Origin: JBCDHN01 sp964351855
GTDB taxonomy: Bacteria > Verrucomicrobiota > Verrucomicrobiia > Verrucomicrobiales > DEV007
Assembly: GCA_964351855.1 (NCBI GenBank)
Contig: CAYGQD010000007.1
Span: 1 to 64,000 of the forward strand
Reading direction: 5' to 3'
Length of the DNA: 64,000 bases
The notes beneath the pieces were generated by a model. It ran no database searches. It was not told where the DNA came from and worked only from the letters and a program-made list of their open reading frames with translations. This document shows, one piece after another, positions 34,490 through 43,695 of the stretch (its first letter is position 1; each line of letters opens with the position of its first letter). The translations under genes and the position numbers were made by a program.

Positions 34490-36466
34490 CTACTCGATTT
34501 CATCCATTAGAATGAGCGTTGCCTGGACCCAGGCGGCTTGAAGAAGATCGGCATTTTCGCCCTCCGGAATACCTTTCGGTTCCCAGACGGAGATCATGCG
34601 GTGCATGCCGGATCGCAACGTCATCCCGGAGGAGACTTCTACGTCGCGAAAGGTGGTCGTGGATCCGTCGAGTTGAATCTGCCCGTCTGCGATGTTCGCG
34701 GTGCTCTCGATCTGTTGTGGCTCGGCATAGTCGTGATCGATGCTGACTCGCAGATCGATCGTGATTCCGTCCGCTCCGATGACCGGATCGACTCCAATGA
34801 TGGTTCCGACTCGTTGGGTATTCTGCACCGGGCTGATCTGAGAGGCGATGGCCCCTTCCTTTGCCGCGACCACTTCTGCTCCGGTGTGATACACGTGGTT
34901 GCGCCCGGCTTCGATTTTCGCTTGCTCGCCGCTCCGCGTCTCTAACCAATTCGTGGTGAGAATCGACGTTTGGGGATGGGCCTTCAGTTCCTCCCAAGCC
35001 GCGCGGTGATCCGCCAGCGCCCGCGTCTCTTCGACCAGACGGCGGAGAACGCTCGCCTCTGCCTCGACAATCTGAACAGTGACGCCAACGGTCTTCTGGA
35101 CCTCTTCTTTCACGGACATCACGTAGGCTTCAACCAACTGGATATTTTCAGGGGTGTTGCGGACCACGAGCGTGGAACTGGAAGAAATATAATTCGCGGA
35201 GGAACCGGGAGGAAAAGAAATTCCGAAGGATTGTAGGATATCGCGCGCGGTCGCCCGAATCATGAAGGTCGGCTCCAAGGCCCCTCCACCGCCGCCGCCC
35301 AAGTCAGAGAACGGGTCATCTTGACTCCGATGCAGCGCTCTTCCCTGACTGAGATAGCTTGGCGGAACCCGAAATCTCCGGACAATCATCCCATCCGGAA
35401 TCTCTTCCGCTTCTTTCTCAAACTCCAAATCCCCTTCCGGAACGGGAAGCACCGCTTCACCCTGCACTCGCAGCCAATCCGCGAGTCGTGGATTCACGAG
35501 CGGCAGCACCGTCACCACGTCGCCCGAAGTAAAGGCCGCTTGAAGCAAGGCATCATCATTCGCGATTCCCTCCGGCTTCCACACTCCCAGCAACTTTGAA
35601 GTTCCGGTCCTCATCGTAACGCCGCCGTGGAGCAACACATTCGTCGTATCGACCAAGACCGAAGAAAGTTGATCCGTTCCTCGGAGCGTGAGCGGTGCTT
35701 GCCGCTTGCGAGCCGGGAGGTAGTGATGATCCAGAGAGAATCGGAGATCTATCGTCTCACCGTCGGCTCCAATGACCGAATCAACTTCCAGGCGGGTGCC
35801 CACCGCTTGGGTTTCTGTCAAATACGCAACCTGGTTTTCGGCATCGACCGTGATGCCGGTGGCGACATCCGCATTTTCTTGCCGCTCCAGGGTGGCCCGT
35901 TGGCCACTTTGGGTTTCCAACCGACTGGAGAAAAGGATCTTGGCCCGGCCCTCGTCCACTTCCGAACGCATCTGTTCCAACAAGGGGTGATGGTTCGCCT
36001 GTTCATTGGCTTTCTCCGCGACCGAACGAAGCATGGCAGCCGGTGCTTCAACCATCGTGAAATCAAAGGCGAGATACTTTTGGGCATCCTCCTGAAACGC
36101 TTCCGCAGTGAAGAGAATCGAACTCTGGGCAATCCGGGGAAGTCTCGCCGCAAGGGTCAAGGATTCCGGATCAAAGATCACGAGTCCTCCTTTCGGTAAC
36201 CCGAGTCCCTGCTCGTCGAGATAGTGAGAAACGATGCTATTGCTGATACGGATGAAGTCCTGAATCTGCTCGGGAGTAGCATCGGCCGCTGGTAGGCGCG
36301 GAGGTCTCAGCGCTCCTCGCTCTGGCGAAGCAAATCCGTGGACCAGCTGGTCTGCAGGAAACGCGTAGGTTTCGATCGTCCACTCATACGGATCATCCGG
36401 ATTCTGAGCCAGAACCGTCAACGCAGGTAGAACGATCCAACAGACAAGGCCGATGAGTCGCTTCAT
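34490..36466 (-). CDS. Secreted protein with two secretin-like modules
   Basis: 658 residues from the ATG at 36466, which directly opens a signal peptide. Two copies of a module of about 230 residues are seen: V-I-G-A-D-G-x-T-I-D-L-R at about 234 and 564, G-V-W-K-P-E-G at about 295, and S-V-W-E-P-K-G at about 629. Both carry the G-x-x-L/M-R-(T/S)-G motif. The pattern resembles the secretin homology region of type II/III secretion proteins, with a short N-domain-like part between them (about 410 to 460), but no transmembrane lip is obvious. It may be a periplasmic relative. Function unknown. Confidence 0.65.
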   Translation of the reverse strand: MKRLIGLVCWIVLPALTVLAQNPDDPYEWTIETYAFPADQLVHGFASPERGALRPPRLPAADATPEQIQDFIRISNSIVSHYLDEQGLGLPKGGLVIFDPESLTLAARLPRIAQSSILFTAEAFQEDAQKYLAFDFTMVEAPAAMLRSVAEKANEQANHHPLLEQMRSEVDEGRAKILFSSRLETQSGQRATLERQENADVATGITVDAENQVAYLTETQAVGTRLEVDSVIGADGETIDLRFSLDHHYLPARKRQAPLTLRGTDQLSSVLVDTTNVLLHGGVTMRTGTSKLLGVWKPEGIANDDALLQAAFTSGDVVTVLPLVNPRLADWLRVQGEAVLPVPEGDLEFEKEAEEIPDGMIVRRFRVPPSYLSQGRALHRSQDDPFSDLGGGGGGALEPTFMIRATARDILQSFGISFPPGSSANYISSSSTLVVRNTPENIQLVEAYVMSVKEEVQKTVGVTVQIVEAEASVLRRLVEETRALADHRAAWEELKAHPQTSILTTNWLETRSGEQAKIEAGRNHVYHTGAEVVAAKEGAIASQISPVQNTQRVGTIIGVDPVIGADGITIDLRVSIDHDYAEPQQIESTANIADGQIQLDGSTTTFRDVEVSSGMTLRSGMHRMISVWEPKGIPEGENADLLQAAWVQATLILMDEIE

Positions 36467-36540
36467 GCGCTGATCTTCGCGTGAGATCGATTTCGAACAC
36501 AAGCGTAAACTGAACTCTCTCGGAACCTCCTAATTCGACG

Positions 36541-37389
36541 TTAGATCCGCTTTATGGTCACCGAGACCCGCATTGAGCTGCGGGCGATCCCGTAGAACGA
36601 ACCTTGGACAGGCGGAACATCCCGGTAGTCGCGCCCCGTCGCCACGATGATATAGGTATCATCGATGACTTTGTTGTTCGTCGGATCAAACGCGAACCAG
36701 CCGTGTCCATCAATGTAAACGTCGACCCAGGCATGGGAGGCTTCTGAGCCGCGCAGGCTCTGGTCGCGGGTGGCGTCGAAGAAATAGCCACTGACGTAGC
36801 GCGCGGGAATTTTCAACGCCCGACAATAGGCCGTCATGGCATGGGCAAAGTCCTGGCAGACACCTTGCTTCATGGCGATCACCTCGTTGGCATGCGTGGC
36901 AACATTCGTGGAACCAGAACTGTAAGTGAAGTTCTTGTAGATGTATTCCATGATCTGGTAAGCCGTCTGGAACACATCTTCCGAGTCATCCTGGATATCG
37001 ATCGCCTCCCGCCAGACTTCCGGCGTCACTTCCACATGGTGGCTGTTTTGGAGAAAGGGAACGCACTCCTCCATCTCCAAGCATGCTTCCAAATCCTGGT
37101 GGAGAAACCCGTAGGGAAACTCTTCGAAATTGACCTTCGTCGTGGTTTTTACCTCGGAACGGGAATCGATCACCAACCGGGAGTGGGGTTGGGGCAGCTC
37201 AAAGTAGTGAACCTGATTGTAGTTCAGGTCCTCGTAGCTGCTCAATCGACAAGCGGGAATGACCGAAATGATGGACGACTCCGCCTCCTGCCAGCGGGTA
37301 TTGAGCGGCTGAAGGCGCAGCTCATTGATACTATCGGAAACCGGGTTGGAGTAGAGGTACTCAGTCCGATGAAAGACTCGAAGTCGCAT
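36541..37389 (-). CDS. Transglutaminase-like cysteine peptidase of the ATP-grasp triad
   Basis: 282 residues. The N-terminal beta domain (1 to 110) is typical of this transglutaminase subgroup. The catalytic triad is seen as C in G-V-C-Q-D-F-A-H (about 177), H in A-S-H-A-W-V-D (about 218) and D in F-D-P-T-N-N (about 235). It follows the alpha-E gene at 37426..38421 in one direction, and the three genes form the well-known conserved set with a circularly permuted ATP-grasp. The set has been predicted to make and cleave peptide-like amide bonds. Confidence 0.88.
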   Translation of the reverse strand: MRLRVFHRTEYLYSNPVSDSINELRLQPLNTRWQEAESSIISVIPACRLSSYEDLNYNQVHYFELPQPHSRLVIDSRSEVKTTTKVNFEEFPYGFLHQDLEACLEMEECVPFLQNSHHVEVTPEVWREAIDIQDDSEDVFQTAYQIMEYIYKNFTYSSGSTNVATHANEVIAMKQGVCQDFAHAMTAYCRALKIPARYVSGYFFDATRDQSLRGSEASHAWVDVYIDGHGWFAFDPTNNKVIDDTYIIVATGRDYRDVPPVQGSFYGIARSSMRVSVTIKRI

Positions 37390-37425
37390 GGCGGGTAGGG
37401 TGCAGGTTGATAAAAGGGGAAGCGG

Positions 37426-38421
37426 CTACTGTTGTTGCTGTTTGCTCCATTGCAACTGCACTCCATCCATCCGAGTCACGTTGTGAATTTCGGAAGGAAG
37501 CAGGACATAGGTCTCAAAAATCGCCTGACCGACGTTGTTGAGGTGGATTTGAATCTGGTCGATGTAGTCGTGAAGACCATCGGGAAAGATATCGCCCAGG
37601 TTGCAGAAATTGATTTGGGCGAGGACGCTTCCGGCGAGGCGTTCCGCTTCATTCGAAAAAGCACCTTGGGAAACTCCGCTGATGGAGTGAAGCGTCTCAT
37701 CCACGCGGCGAATGCAGAACCGGACCGACCGGGGAAAGGCCTCAGAAAACAGAATAAACTGAGCCACGTTCTCCATCGAGAGCGCCCCTAAAAACTCCAC
37801 CCGAAAGGACGATTTCCCCGAGCAAGCGCCCAGAATCGCGGAGCAAGCCCGCTTGTCCGGGAGCGCGGTGAAGGTGAGCATGTCCAAAATGCGACTGGAC
37901 TGGTCTGCCCGTTCCAGGAATTTACCGAGTTGGAGAAAGCGCCAGCCTTCATCCTGAAGCACGGTAGCGTCTGCCAATCCTTGAAAGCGAAGCGAGAAGT
38001 CGATCACCTTCCGAAAAACGATCTCCGGATCCCGATTCCACACCTCTTCCACTTCGGTGCCGCGCAGAAACAGATAGATCGCGTTCAGCTCCAGCCACAT
38101 TTTCTCCGGAATCTGGTCGCGAACCATCCGGGCGTTCTCCCGAGCGTTTTCGATGCTGCGGCGGATCGATTGCGGATTGGAAGGGTCCAGGGTGATATAC
38201 TTCGCGACCGCATTCGGTCCTGACAGTTTATCAGATTCGTCGTCGAATCCCTCGGTTGCGGTGGTGAGCAAAACCGCTCTCCAACTCGCTAACGGATCCT
38301 CCAGGTGATCGTGATCATCCAGAGCAAACTGTTGGTTGATCTCGACTAAACGGGTCACGTTTTCCGCACGCTCCACATAGCGGCTCAACCAAAACAGACT
38401 ATTGGCAACACGAGATAACAT
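37426..38421 (-). CDS. Alpha-E domain protein of the ATP-grasp triad
   Basis: 331 residues, entirely alpha-helical. The N-terminus M-L-S-R-V-A-N-S-L-F-W-L-S-R-Y-V-E-R is diagnostic of the alpha-E family. The function of the domain is not known; it occurs nearly always with a circularly permuted ATP-grasp and a transglutaminase-like protein, as here. Start and the stop of the upstream ATP-grasp gene overlap (TGATG), so translation is coupled. C-terminal glutamines (Q-W-S-K-Q-Q-Q-Q) are likely disordered. Confidence 0.88.
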   Translation of the reverse strand: MLSRVANSLFWLSRYVERAENVTRLVEINQQFALDDHDHLEDPLASWRAVLLTTATEGFDDESDKLSGPNAVAKYITLDPSNPQSIRRSIENARENARMVRDQIPEKMWLELNAIYLFLRGTEVEEVWNRDPEIVFRKVIDFSLRFQGLADATVLQDEGWRFLQLGKFLERADQSSRILDMLTFTALPDKRACSAILGACSGKSSFRVEFLGALSMENVAQFILFSEAFPRSVRFCIRRVDETLHSISGVSQGAFSNEAERLAGSVLAQINFCNLGDIFPDGLHDYIDQIQIHLNNVGQAIFETYVLLPSEIHNVTRMDGVQLQWSKQQQQ

Positions 38422-39869
38422 CAGTTGGAATCTTGGTTAGGGTGAAGAACCCACGTGTCTTTACTCCCTCCGCCTTGCGAAGAATTCACCACCAGGGAAC
38501 CCTTCTTCAAGGCCACCCGGGTGAGACCGCCAGGAATGATCCTGATGTCTTCTCCAAACAGGATGAATGGCCGCAGGTCAACGTGACGACCTTCAATATC
38601 GTCTCCGCAAATGGTGGGGTGACGGGAGAGAGACACCACCGGCTGGGCAATGTAGTCTCTGGGATGCGCCTTGATTTTCTTGGCGAATTCTTTTCGCTCG
38701 GCCTTGGTCGAGCTCGGCCCCATCAACATTCCGTAACCGCCGGATTCGTTGGCGCTTTTCACGACCAGATCCGGCAGGTTCTCCAGCATGAATTTGCGGT
38801 CATCTTCACGCCAAGCCAGATAGGTCGGGACATTACCCAAGATGGCGTCTTGTCCCAGATAGTAGCGAATGATCTCCGGGACGTAGGCGTAGGTCACTTT
38901 ATCGTCCGCCACACCGGTTCCCACGGCGTTGGCCAAAGCGACGTTCCCTTTGAGATACGCATCCATGATCCCGGAAACACCGAGCATCGAATCCTTCCGG
39001 AAAACGGAGGGATCCAGGAAATCATCATCGAGCCTGCGGTAAATGACATCGACTTGGACCAAACCGTGCGTCGTCCGCATATAGACATAACCATCGACCG
39101 CGATCAAATCCCGCCCCTCCACGATCTGGATTCCCATCCGTCGCGCCAGGAAGCAATGTTCAAAGTAAGCCGAATTGTAGACGCCCGGAGTGAGCAAGAC
39201 ACAGACGGGTTGCTGATGATTCCTCGGGGAAAGGTAGTTTAGCGTATCCATGAGCAACTCCGGATAGTCACTCACGGGACGAACTCCCATGCTCCGGTAC
39301 AAATTCGGGAAAGCGCGCTTCATCGCCTCTCGATTTTCCAGGACATAGGAAACACCCGACGGACACCTGCCATTGTCTTCCAACACCAAATAGTTCCCTT
39401 CTCCATCGCGAATGAGATCGCTCCCGCAAATGTGAATGTAGATGTCTTTCGGGACATCGACTCCGATCATCTCTGGCCGGAAATGAGCGGCCGACTCCAC
39501 AATTTCACGGGGGATAATCCCGTCCTTGATGATATTCTGCTCGTGGTAAATATCGTGAAGAAACTGATTCAAGGCGATGATCCGCTGGGTCAGCCCGGTC
39601 TCCAAGACCCGCCATTCATCTTCCGGAATCACTCGGGGGACAAGATCGAACGGAAAAATGCGCTCCGCTCCACTATCATCCCCATAAACGGTAAACGTGA
39701 TGCCCTGCTCCAGGAAAGAGGCATCTACCCGACGCTGCCGCTCGTTTAATTCGTCCTCTGCGAGGGTGTTGAAGCGTTCCAAGAGCGGACTGTAATGATC
39801 GAACACTTGCTGCTCGGTTCCGAACATCTCATCAAAGAAGTTCTCAGGATTGTAGTCATTGAAGCGCAT
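38421..39869 (-). CDS. Circularly permuted ATP-grasp ligase-like protein
   Basis: 482 residues from the ATG at 39869; a GTG at 39887 would add six residues. The arrangement is that of the type 2 circularly permuted ATP-grasp family: R-I-F-P-F-D-L near the start, L-V-L-E-D-N-G-R-C-P-S-G-V-S-Y at about 164 to 178, and V-V-K-S-A-N-E-S-G-G-Y-G-M near 380. Expected chemistry is ATP-dependent amide bond formation; the substrate is unknown. It is the first gene of the triad with alpha-E and transglutaminase. Confidence 0.88.
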   Translation of the reverse strand: MRFNDYNPENFFDEMFGTEQQVFDHYSPLLERFNTLAEDELNERQRRVDASFLEQGITFTVYGDDSGAERIFPFDLVPRVIPEDEWRVLETGLTQRIIALNQFLHDIYHEQNIIKDGIIPREIVESAAHFRPEMIGVDVPKDIYIHICGSDLIRDGEGNYLVLEDNGRCPSGVSYVLENREAMKRAFPNLYRSMGVRPVSDYPELLMDTLNYLSPRNHQQPVCVLLTPGVYNSAYFEHCFLARRMGIQIVEGRDLIAVDGYVYMRTTHGLVQVDVIYRRLDDDFLDPSVFRKDSMLGVSGIMDAYLKGNVALANAVGTGVADDKVTYAYVPEIIRYYLGQDAILGNVPTYLAWREDDRKFMLENLPDLVVKSANESGGYGMLMGPSSTKAERKEFAKKIKAHPRDYIAQPVVSLSRHPTICGDDIEGRHVDLRPFILFGEDIRIIPGGLTRVALKKGSLVVNSSQGGGSKDTWVLHPNQDSN

Positions 39870-40042
39870 TTTAGGGGAAGAAATCACATAGCAACTTGCG
39901 TACCATTCTCTTCGCTTTTTTCTCGAAAGCCGAACTCAAAGATCAACTCCCTCACTCGTTTGGCGGATTCCCGAAGAATGCAACTAATCGCTCATGAATT
40001 CCCGGGAACGCGTGGCCTGCACCAAACCTAGGAGGAGCGGCT

Positions 40043-40070
40043 GGGACGATCGAAATCGTTCGATCATCCC
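40043..40070. promoter_or_regulatory. Hairpin upstream of the ammonium-transporter-like gene
   Basis: GATCGAA (40048..40054), loop ATCG, TTCGATC (40059..40065), extended by GGGA and TCCC across one unpaired position. There is no T-tract on either side, so it is not a simple terminator. It stands 85 bases before the gene at 40155 and could be an operator or a leader structure. Confidence 0.45.
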
Positions 40071-40154
40071 GGAGCCAGAAAACCCGGTGGTTTTCCCCAC
40101 TTTGCGTTGCAATTTACCTAGGAAGAAGGGACCGCTTTCGTCCAACCACTATTC

Positions 40155-41321
40155 ATGGCATCGCAAGACTCGGAACACCCCTCCCCGCTGTTGATTTCTC
40201 GAACGCTGAAAACCCCACGTGGAATCGTCCTGCTGTTGCTGTCGCTGGTCGGTTTAGGCGTCTTCGGCTACTTGTTGATCGAACCGATCGCCGGGTTGAA
40301 ATCCGCTGAAAGCTACCGCGATCAAATCTTCGCGATCTGGCCCACTCTGATCGGGATCGGGCTCTGGGGCTGGATGCTGATCGAGCGCAGCTTTGCCAAC
40401 GCAGACCCAACCTTTGAGATCGTGCTGCGCCGTGCCGGCGTCTTGGGCTTGGGCATCTTTCTCTGTCGCGACATGGATCCCGGCATCATTCTCGCGGCGA
40501 TGGCTGGCTATGCCATCTGTGGGGTCCGAACCCGATTTTTACTCGTTCTCGCCGCCCTCACGGCCATGCTGCTCTTTCCCGTGTTGCAGAGCTGGCTTTT
40601 GCCCTCCGGTTGGCTCGGAAAAATCGGGGTGCGCGACTTCGCCGGAGACACGCTCCACATCCTGGCCGGAATGATCGGCATCGTCGTCCTGACCGGCTCC
40701 CGGTGGTCCAATGACCAGCCGCTTCCTCCGGAAAAAATGCGACCGGATCGTACCTTCACCGCCATCATCGGCTTCCTCTTCATTCAAATCGCTTTCGCCG
40801 CCGTGCTGGGCCGACAAGGTTTTCGCGAGTCGCTCGTCCTCGCTCAAACGGCAGTCTTCAACGGGATGTCAGCCGCCATTGTCGGTGGCCTCGTCGCCTG
40901 GATCGTCCATACTCGACTCGACATCCGTCCTCGGATCCACATGATCCTCTTTGGCAACATGGCCGGTTGGATTGTCGTCGCCGGCGGCGCGGATCACTAT
41001 TCCATCTGGCAGTCCGGGATTTTTGGCGGGCTGGCCGCCCTTTCCATGGTCATGATCCTCGTGATTCTTGACACCCTGGAACTCCGCGATCCCTTCGCCC
41101 TCGTCCCCATCCATCTCGCCTGCGGCACCCTCGGAATGTTGGTGGTTCCTTTCGGCGCGACTTCCGACGCGAACTTCGTCATGCAGCTCGTCGCCGTCTT
41201 CGCCATCGCCGTCCCCTCATTCCTCATCGGCTGCCTCGTGGTTCTCCCCTTCGTGAAGCTCAATCTGCTGTCAAAGCGGGATCCCAGGCTGGGAGCGAAA
41301 CCGAAGTCGGCTACTCGTTAG
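40155..41321 (+). CDS. Divergent ammonium-transporter-like membrane protein
   Basis: 388 residues with 9 to 11 hydrophobic helices. D-F-A-G-D-T-L-H-I at about residues 161 to 169 matches the D-F-A-G-x-x-x-H block of Amt channels, and P-I-H-L-A-C-G-T-L-G at about 318 to 327 matches the V-H-G-V-x-G-x-x-G block. This gives the twin-histidine pair as H168 and H320. The usual N-terminal Amt signatures and external tryptophan gate are not evident. Ammonium conduction is a hypothesis. Its stop codon overlaps that of the convergent gene. Confidence 0.62.
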   Translation: MASQDSEHPSPLLISRTLKTPRGIVLLLLSLVGLGVFGYLLIEPIAGLKSAESYRDQIFAIWPTLIGIGLWGWMLIERSFANADPTFEIVLRRAGVLGLGIFLCRDMDPGIILAAMAGYAICGVRTRFLLVLAALTAMLLFPVLQSWLLPSGWLGKIGVRDFAGDTLHILAGMIGIVVLTGSRWSNDQPLPPEKMRPDRTFTAIIGFLFIQIAFAAVLGRQGFRESLVLAQTAVFNGMSAAIVGGLVAWIVHTRLDIRPRIHMILFGNMAGWIVVAGGADHYSIWQSGIFGGLAALSMVMILVILDTLELRDPFALVPIHLACGTLGMLVVPFGATSDANFVMQLVAVFAIAVPSFLIGCLVVLPFVKLNLLSKRDPRLGAKPKSATR

Positions 41322-43507
41322 AATTGGTGACTGAAGCGGATGCCGCCGTAGTGCTGGGTCAAAGCATCACGAAAAACCTGTGTCTCGCCGTCGAGACTAA
41401 AGCTGGAGCGCTCGCCAAACTGAAACGTCAGTCCCACCCCCAGACTGAGGTAATCCGTGCCCGGCTGTGAAGTAGAAGCCGTCGCTTCATAGGCCCCAAC
41501 TCGACTGAAGCCAGACTCATCAAACAAGAGATAGGGTGACGTCAGAAGCTCCGCAGACACGTCTTCCTCCGCATTGAACTGCTCCTTCTCCCACGCGAGG
41601 TGGCCTTGGAGCAAAAAACCGCCCCAATCTGTCGGCTTCGCCAAGGAGGCTTGCCAACCGAGTTGGGTCACGAGGGAGTCGAAATTCTGACCCGCGTAGC
41701 GCAAATTCGCGTTTCCGGCTCCTCGCTCAAGGTAGGGATCGACCGAGCCAGTGGCATAGCGTGCCCCGGCGATGGGTCCGGTGGTGATCTGGCCCAACTG
41801 CCAATTATAACCCAGATTCAAATCCACGTAATGACTGGCAACATCGCTTTCGCCCCGCGCCCGCGAGCCGATCCCGGTGTTGCGAGTGGTGTCGCTTTCT
41901 AAGTTCGAAAACGCGTAGAGCAGATCGGCGTAAAACGGGCCGGACTGGAAGGTGCCGTAAACGGACAGGGCATAGCCATCCATGTCGATGTCACCCAACG
42001 CATCCAGATCCACATCATGCTCCACGTAACTCCAGGCAAAACCAATCGCCGTATGCTCGGTGAGTTGCCGCTCGACTCCCGCCGAACCAGTGACGGTCTC
42101 CGCGTTCAACCCGGAAGCCAACTCTCCTAGAGCATCCTGATCCTGAAACCCGAAGTCACCCGCCGTATAGAACGACCAACGATCAAATCGCGGATCTTCC
42201 ACCGGCAATGAAGTTTCGATCTCGCCGGAGACGGCAAAGGTCGCATCGCTCATGTCGCTCGATGCATCCGGAAGCGGTGAAACCTCCATCGCCGCATACG
42301 CCCGAACCGGAACCGAGCGATGAACCTGCTGGGAATTCGACCTTGGTGCTCCCATTCCCGCCCGTAACGCGGAGAGTCGTCCGTTCAAGTTGCGGGTCGC
42401 GACCCGGGTCGCATAAATCCCCTGATCGTGCATCGCGAGGGCAAAGGGAATTCCGGAGAACAACGTCGCATCAATCGCCGCATAATCCGCAAGCAAGACG
42501 GCTTGCTCCAAGTGGCTGGGATCGTGGTTGGAGGCGATTTTGGCGAACGGTAGTCCTGCAGCATACTCTTGATTGATCTGCGCTTGGGTATCTGGAGTCG
42601 GGGCAAAGAAGTAGGGATCAGCCCTCGTGCATACCTTCCAACCGATATCCTTCAACGCCGCGACATCGAGAGCGGTAAAGACCTCGCGAGTCGCATAGAA
42701 GTCATCGTGATCCATATTCGTCGAAATCACGACTCCATACACCAAAGCCGGGCTCAGCATATCGTCGCCCCAGTGGGACTTATCTCCCAGAATGCGAGGA
42801 GCCACGCCCTGATTGGCAGCCTTCGATTTCTTCCCCTGAAATCTCCCGTTTTTGATCTGATTGTCCCACGAATCCGCTGTGCCGATTCCGAGAACGTGTC
42901 CAATCTCATGAAGCAATGTGCTGTAAAAATCGGCACCACCTCCTGCTACGGGAGGAAGGCCATGGTTGAAATGCCAATATTCGCGCCCCGCTTTATTCAT
43001 CGAGATGTGACCGCCCCATGGTGCGAAATCCTTGGCCTTTTTTCCTTCCGTTTCTTTACCTTGGCCTCTGCGCTCAACCCGTTCCTCCCAAGAATCTGAC
43101 CCTGAAATGCTACTGTACCACCCAGGCCCACCTCGACCTGACGCATCACTCATCGTTCGCGCTCCCATGAAGATGATGACCTGATCGTCACTGACCTTCA
43201 GGTTTTTGATCGTCTTCGTACTGGAACCAGATGGGCTGTGAAATTTCGCCGTCCACTTGTTATTTCCCGACGGCTTGATGCTCTTTAAATCATCCGTCAG
43301 AATGGACTCGAAAAAGTTTGCCGCTGCTCGTGCGGAAGCCCGCGCTTCAGCTCCCGCAGCGGGTCCACTTGGATTTCCCGCTCCAAAGAAGCCCGTCGAG
43401 TCATAGCGATAATCCAGCTTGATCTTGATGGCGTGACCGGGACCAAGCAAGGCTCCAGTCATAGCGATCCCAACCATCCAGTTGCCCAACAACGATCTCC
43501 TTTTCAT
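41318..43507 (-). CDS. Autotransporter with metzincin-like peptidase domain
   Basis: 729 residues. Signal peptide about 1 to 26. Passenger domain with H200-E201-I-G-H204-V-L-G-I-G, the zinc motif of matrixin/reprolysin-like peptidases. The position where a third histidine or aspartate normally follows is threonine in this H-E-x-x-H-x-x-G-x-x-T. About residues 440 to 729 form an autotransporter beta-barrel, with alternating strands and a terminal phenylalanine (R-F-S-H-Q-F). It should be anchored in the outer membrane with a peptidase-like domain outside. The stop overlaps the convergent gene. Confidence 0.8.
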   Translation of the reverse strand: MKRRSLLGNWMVGIAMTGALLGPGHAIKIKLDYRYDSTGFFGAGNPSGPAAGAEARASARAAANFFESILTDDLKSIKPSGNNKWTAKFHSPSGSSTKTIKNLKVSDDQVIIFMGARTMSDASGRGGPGWYSSISGSDSWEERVERRGQGKETEGKKAKDFAPWGGHISMNKAGREYWHFNHGLPPVAGGGADFYSTLLHEIGHVLGIGTADSWDNQIKNGRFQGKKSKAANQGVAPRILGDKSHWGDDMLSPALVYGVVISTNMDHDDFYATREVFTALDVAALKDIGWKVCTRADPYFFAPTPDTQAQINQEYAAGLPFAKIASNHDPSHLEQAVLLADYAAIDATLFSGIPFALAMHDQGIYATRVATRNLNGRLSALRAGMGAPRSNSQQVHRSVPVRAYAAMEVSPLPDASSDMSDATFAVSGEIETSLPVEDPRFDRWSFYTAGDFGFQDQDALGELASGLNAETVTGSAGVERQLTEHTAIGFAWSYVEHDVDLDALGDIDMDGYALSVYGTFQSGPFYADLLYAFSNLESDTTRNTGIGSRARGESDVASHYVDLNLGYNWQLGQITTGPIAGARYATGSVDPYLERGAGNANLRYAGQNFDSLVTQLGWQASLAKPTDWGGFLLQGHLAWEKEQFNAEEDVSAELLTSPYLLFDESGFSRVGAYEATASTSQPGTDYLSLGVGLTFQFGERSSFSLDGETQVFRDALTQHYGGIRFSHQF

Positions 43508-43695
43508 GCTTATTCTGCGGTTTTCGTCGGGATGCTAGAGATTCCGCGAGCCTGCGCAATACCAAAAGTTCGCCCGGCTCCTCTTTTCCCCCAACCGCCC
43601 AACGAATCCCCTTTTCGAATCAGTCGCCGAAAGATTCGAACGCTGAGGGAGTTAGCCGTCGGCTTCTGACAATCGCTCGTCAGGCTTGATGGACT

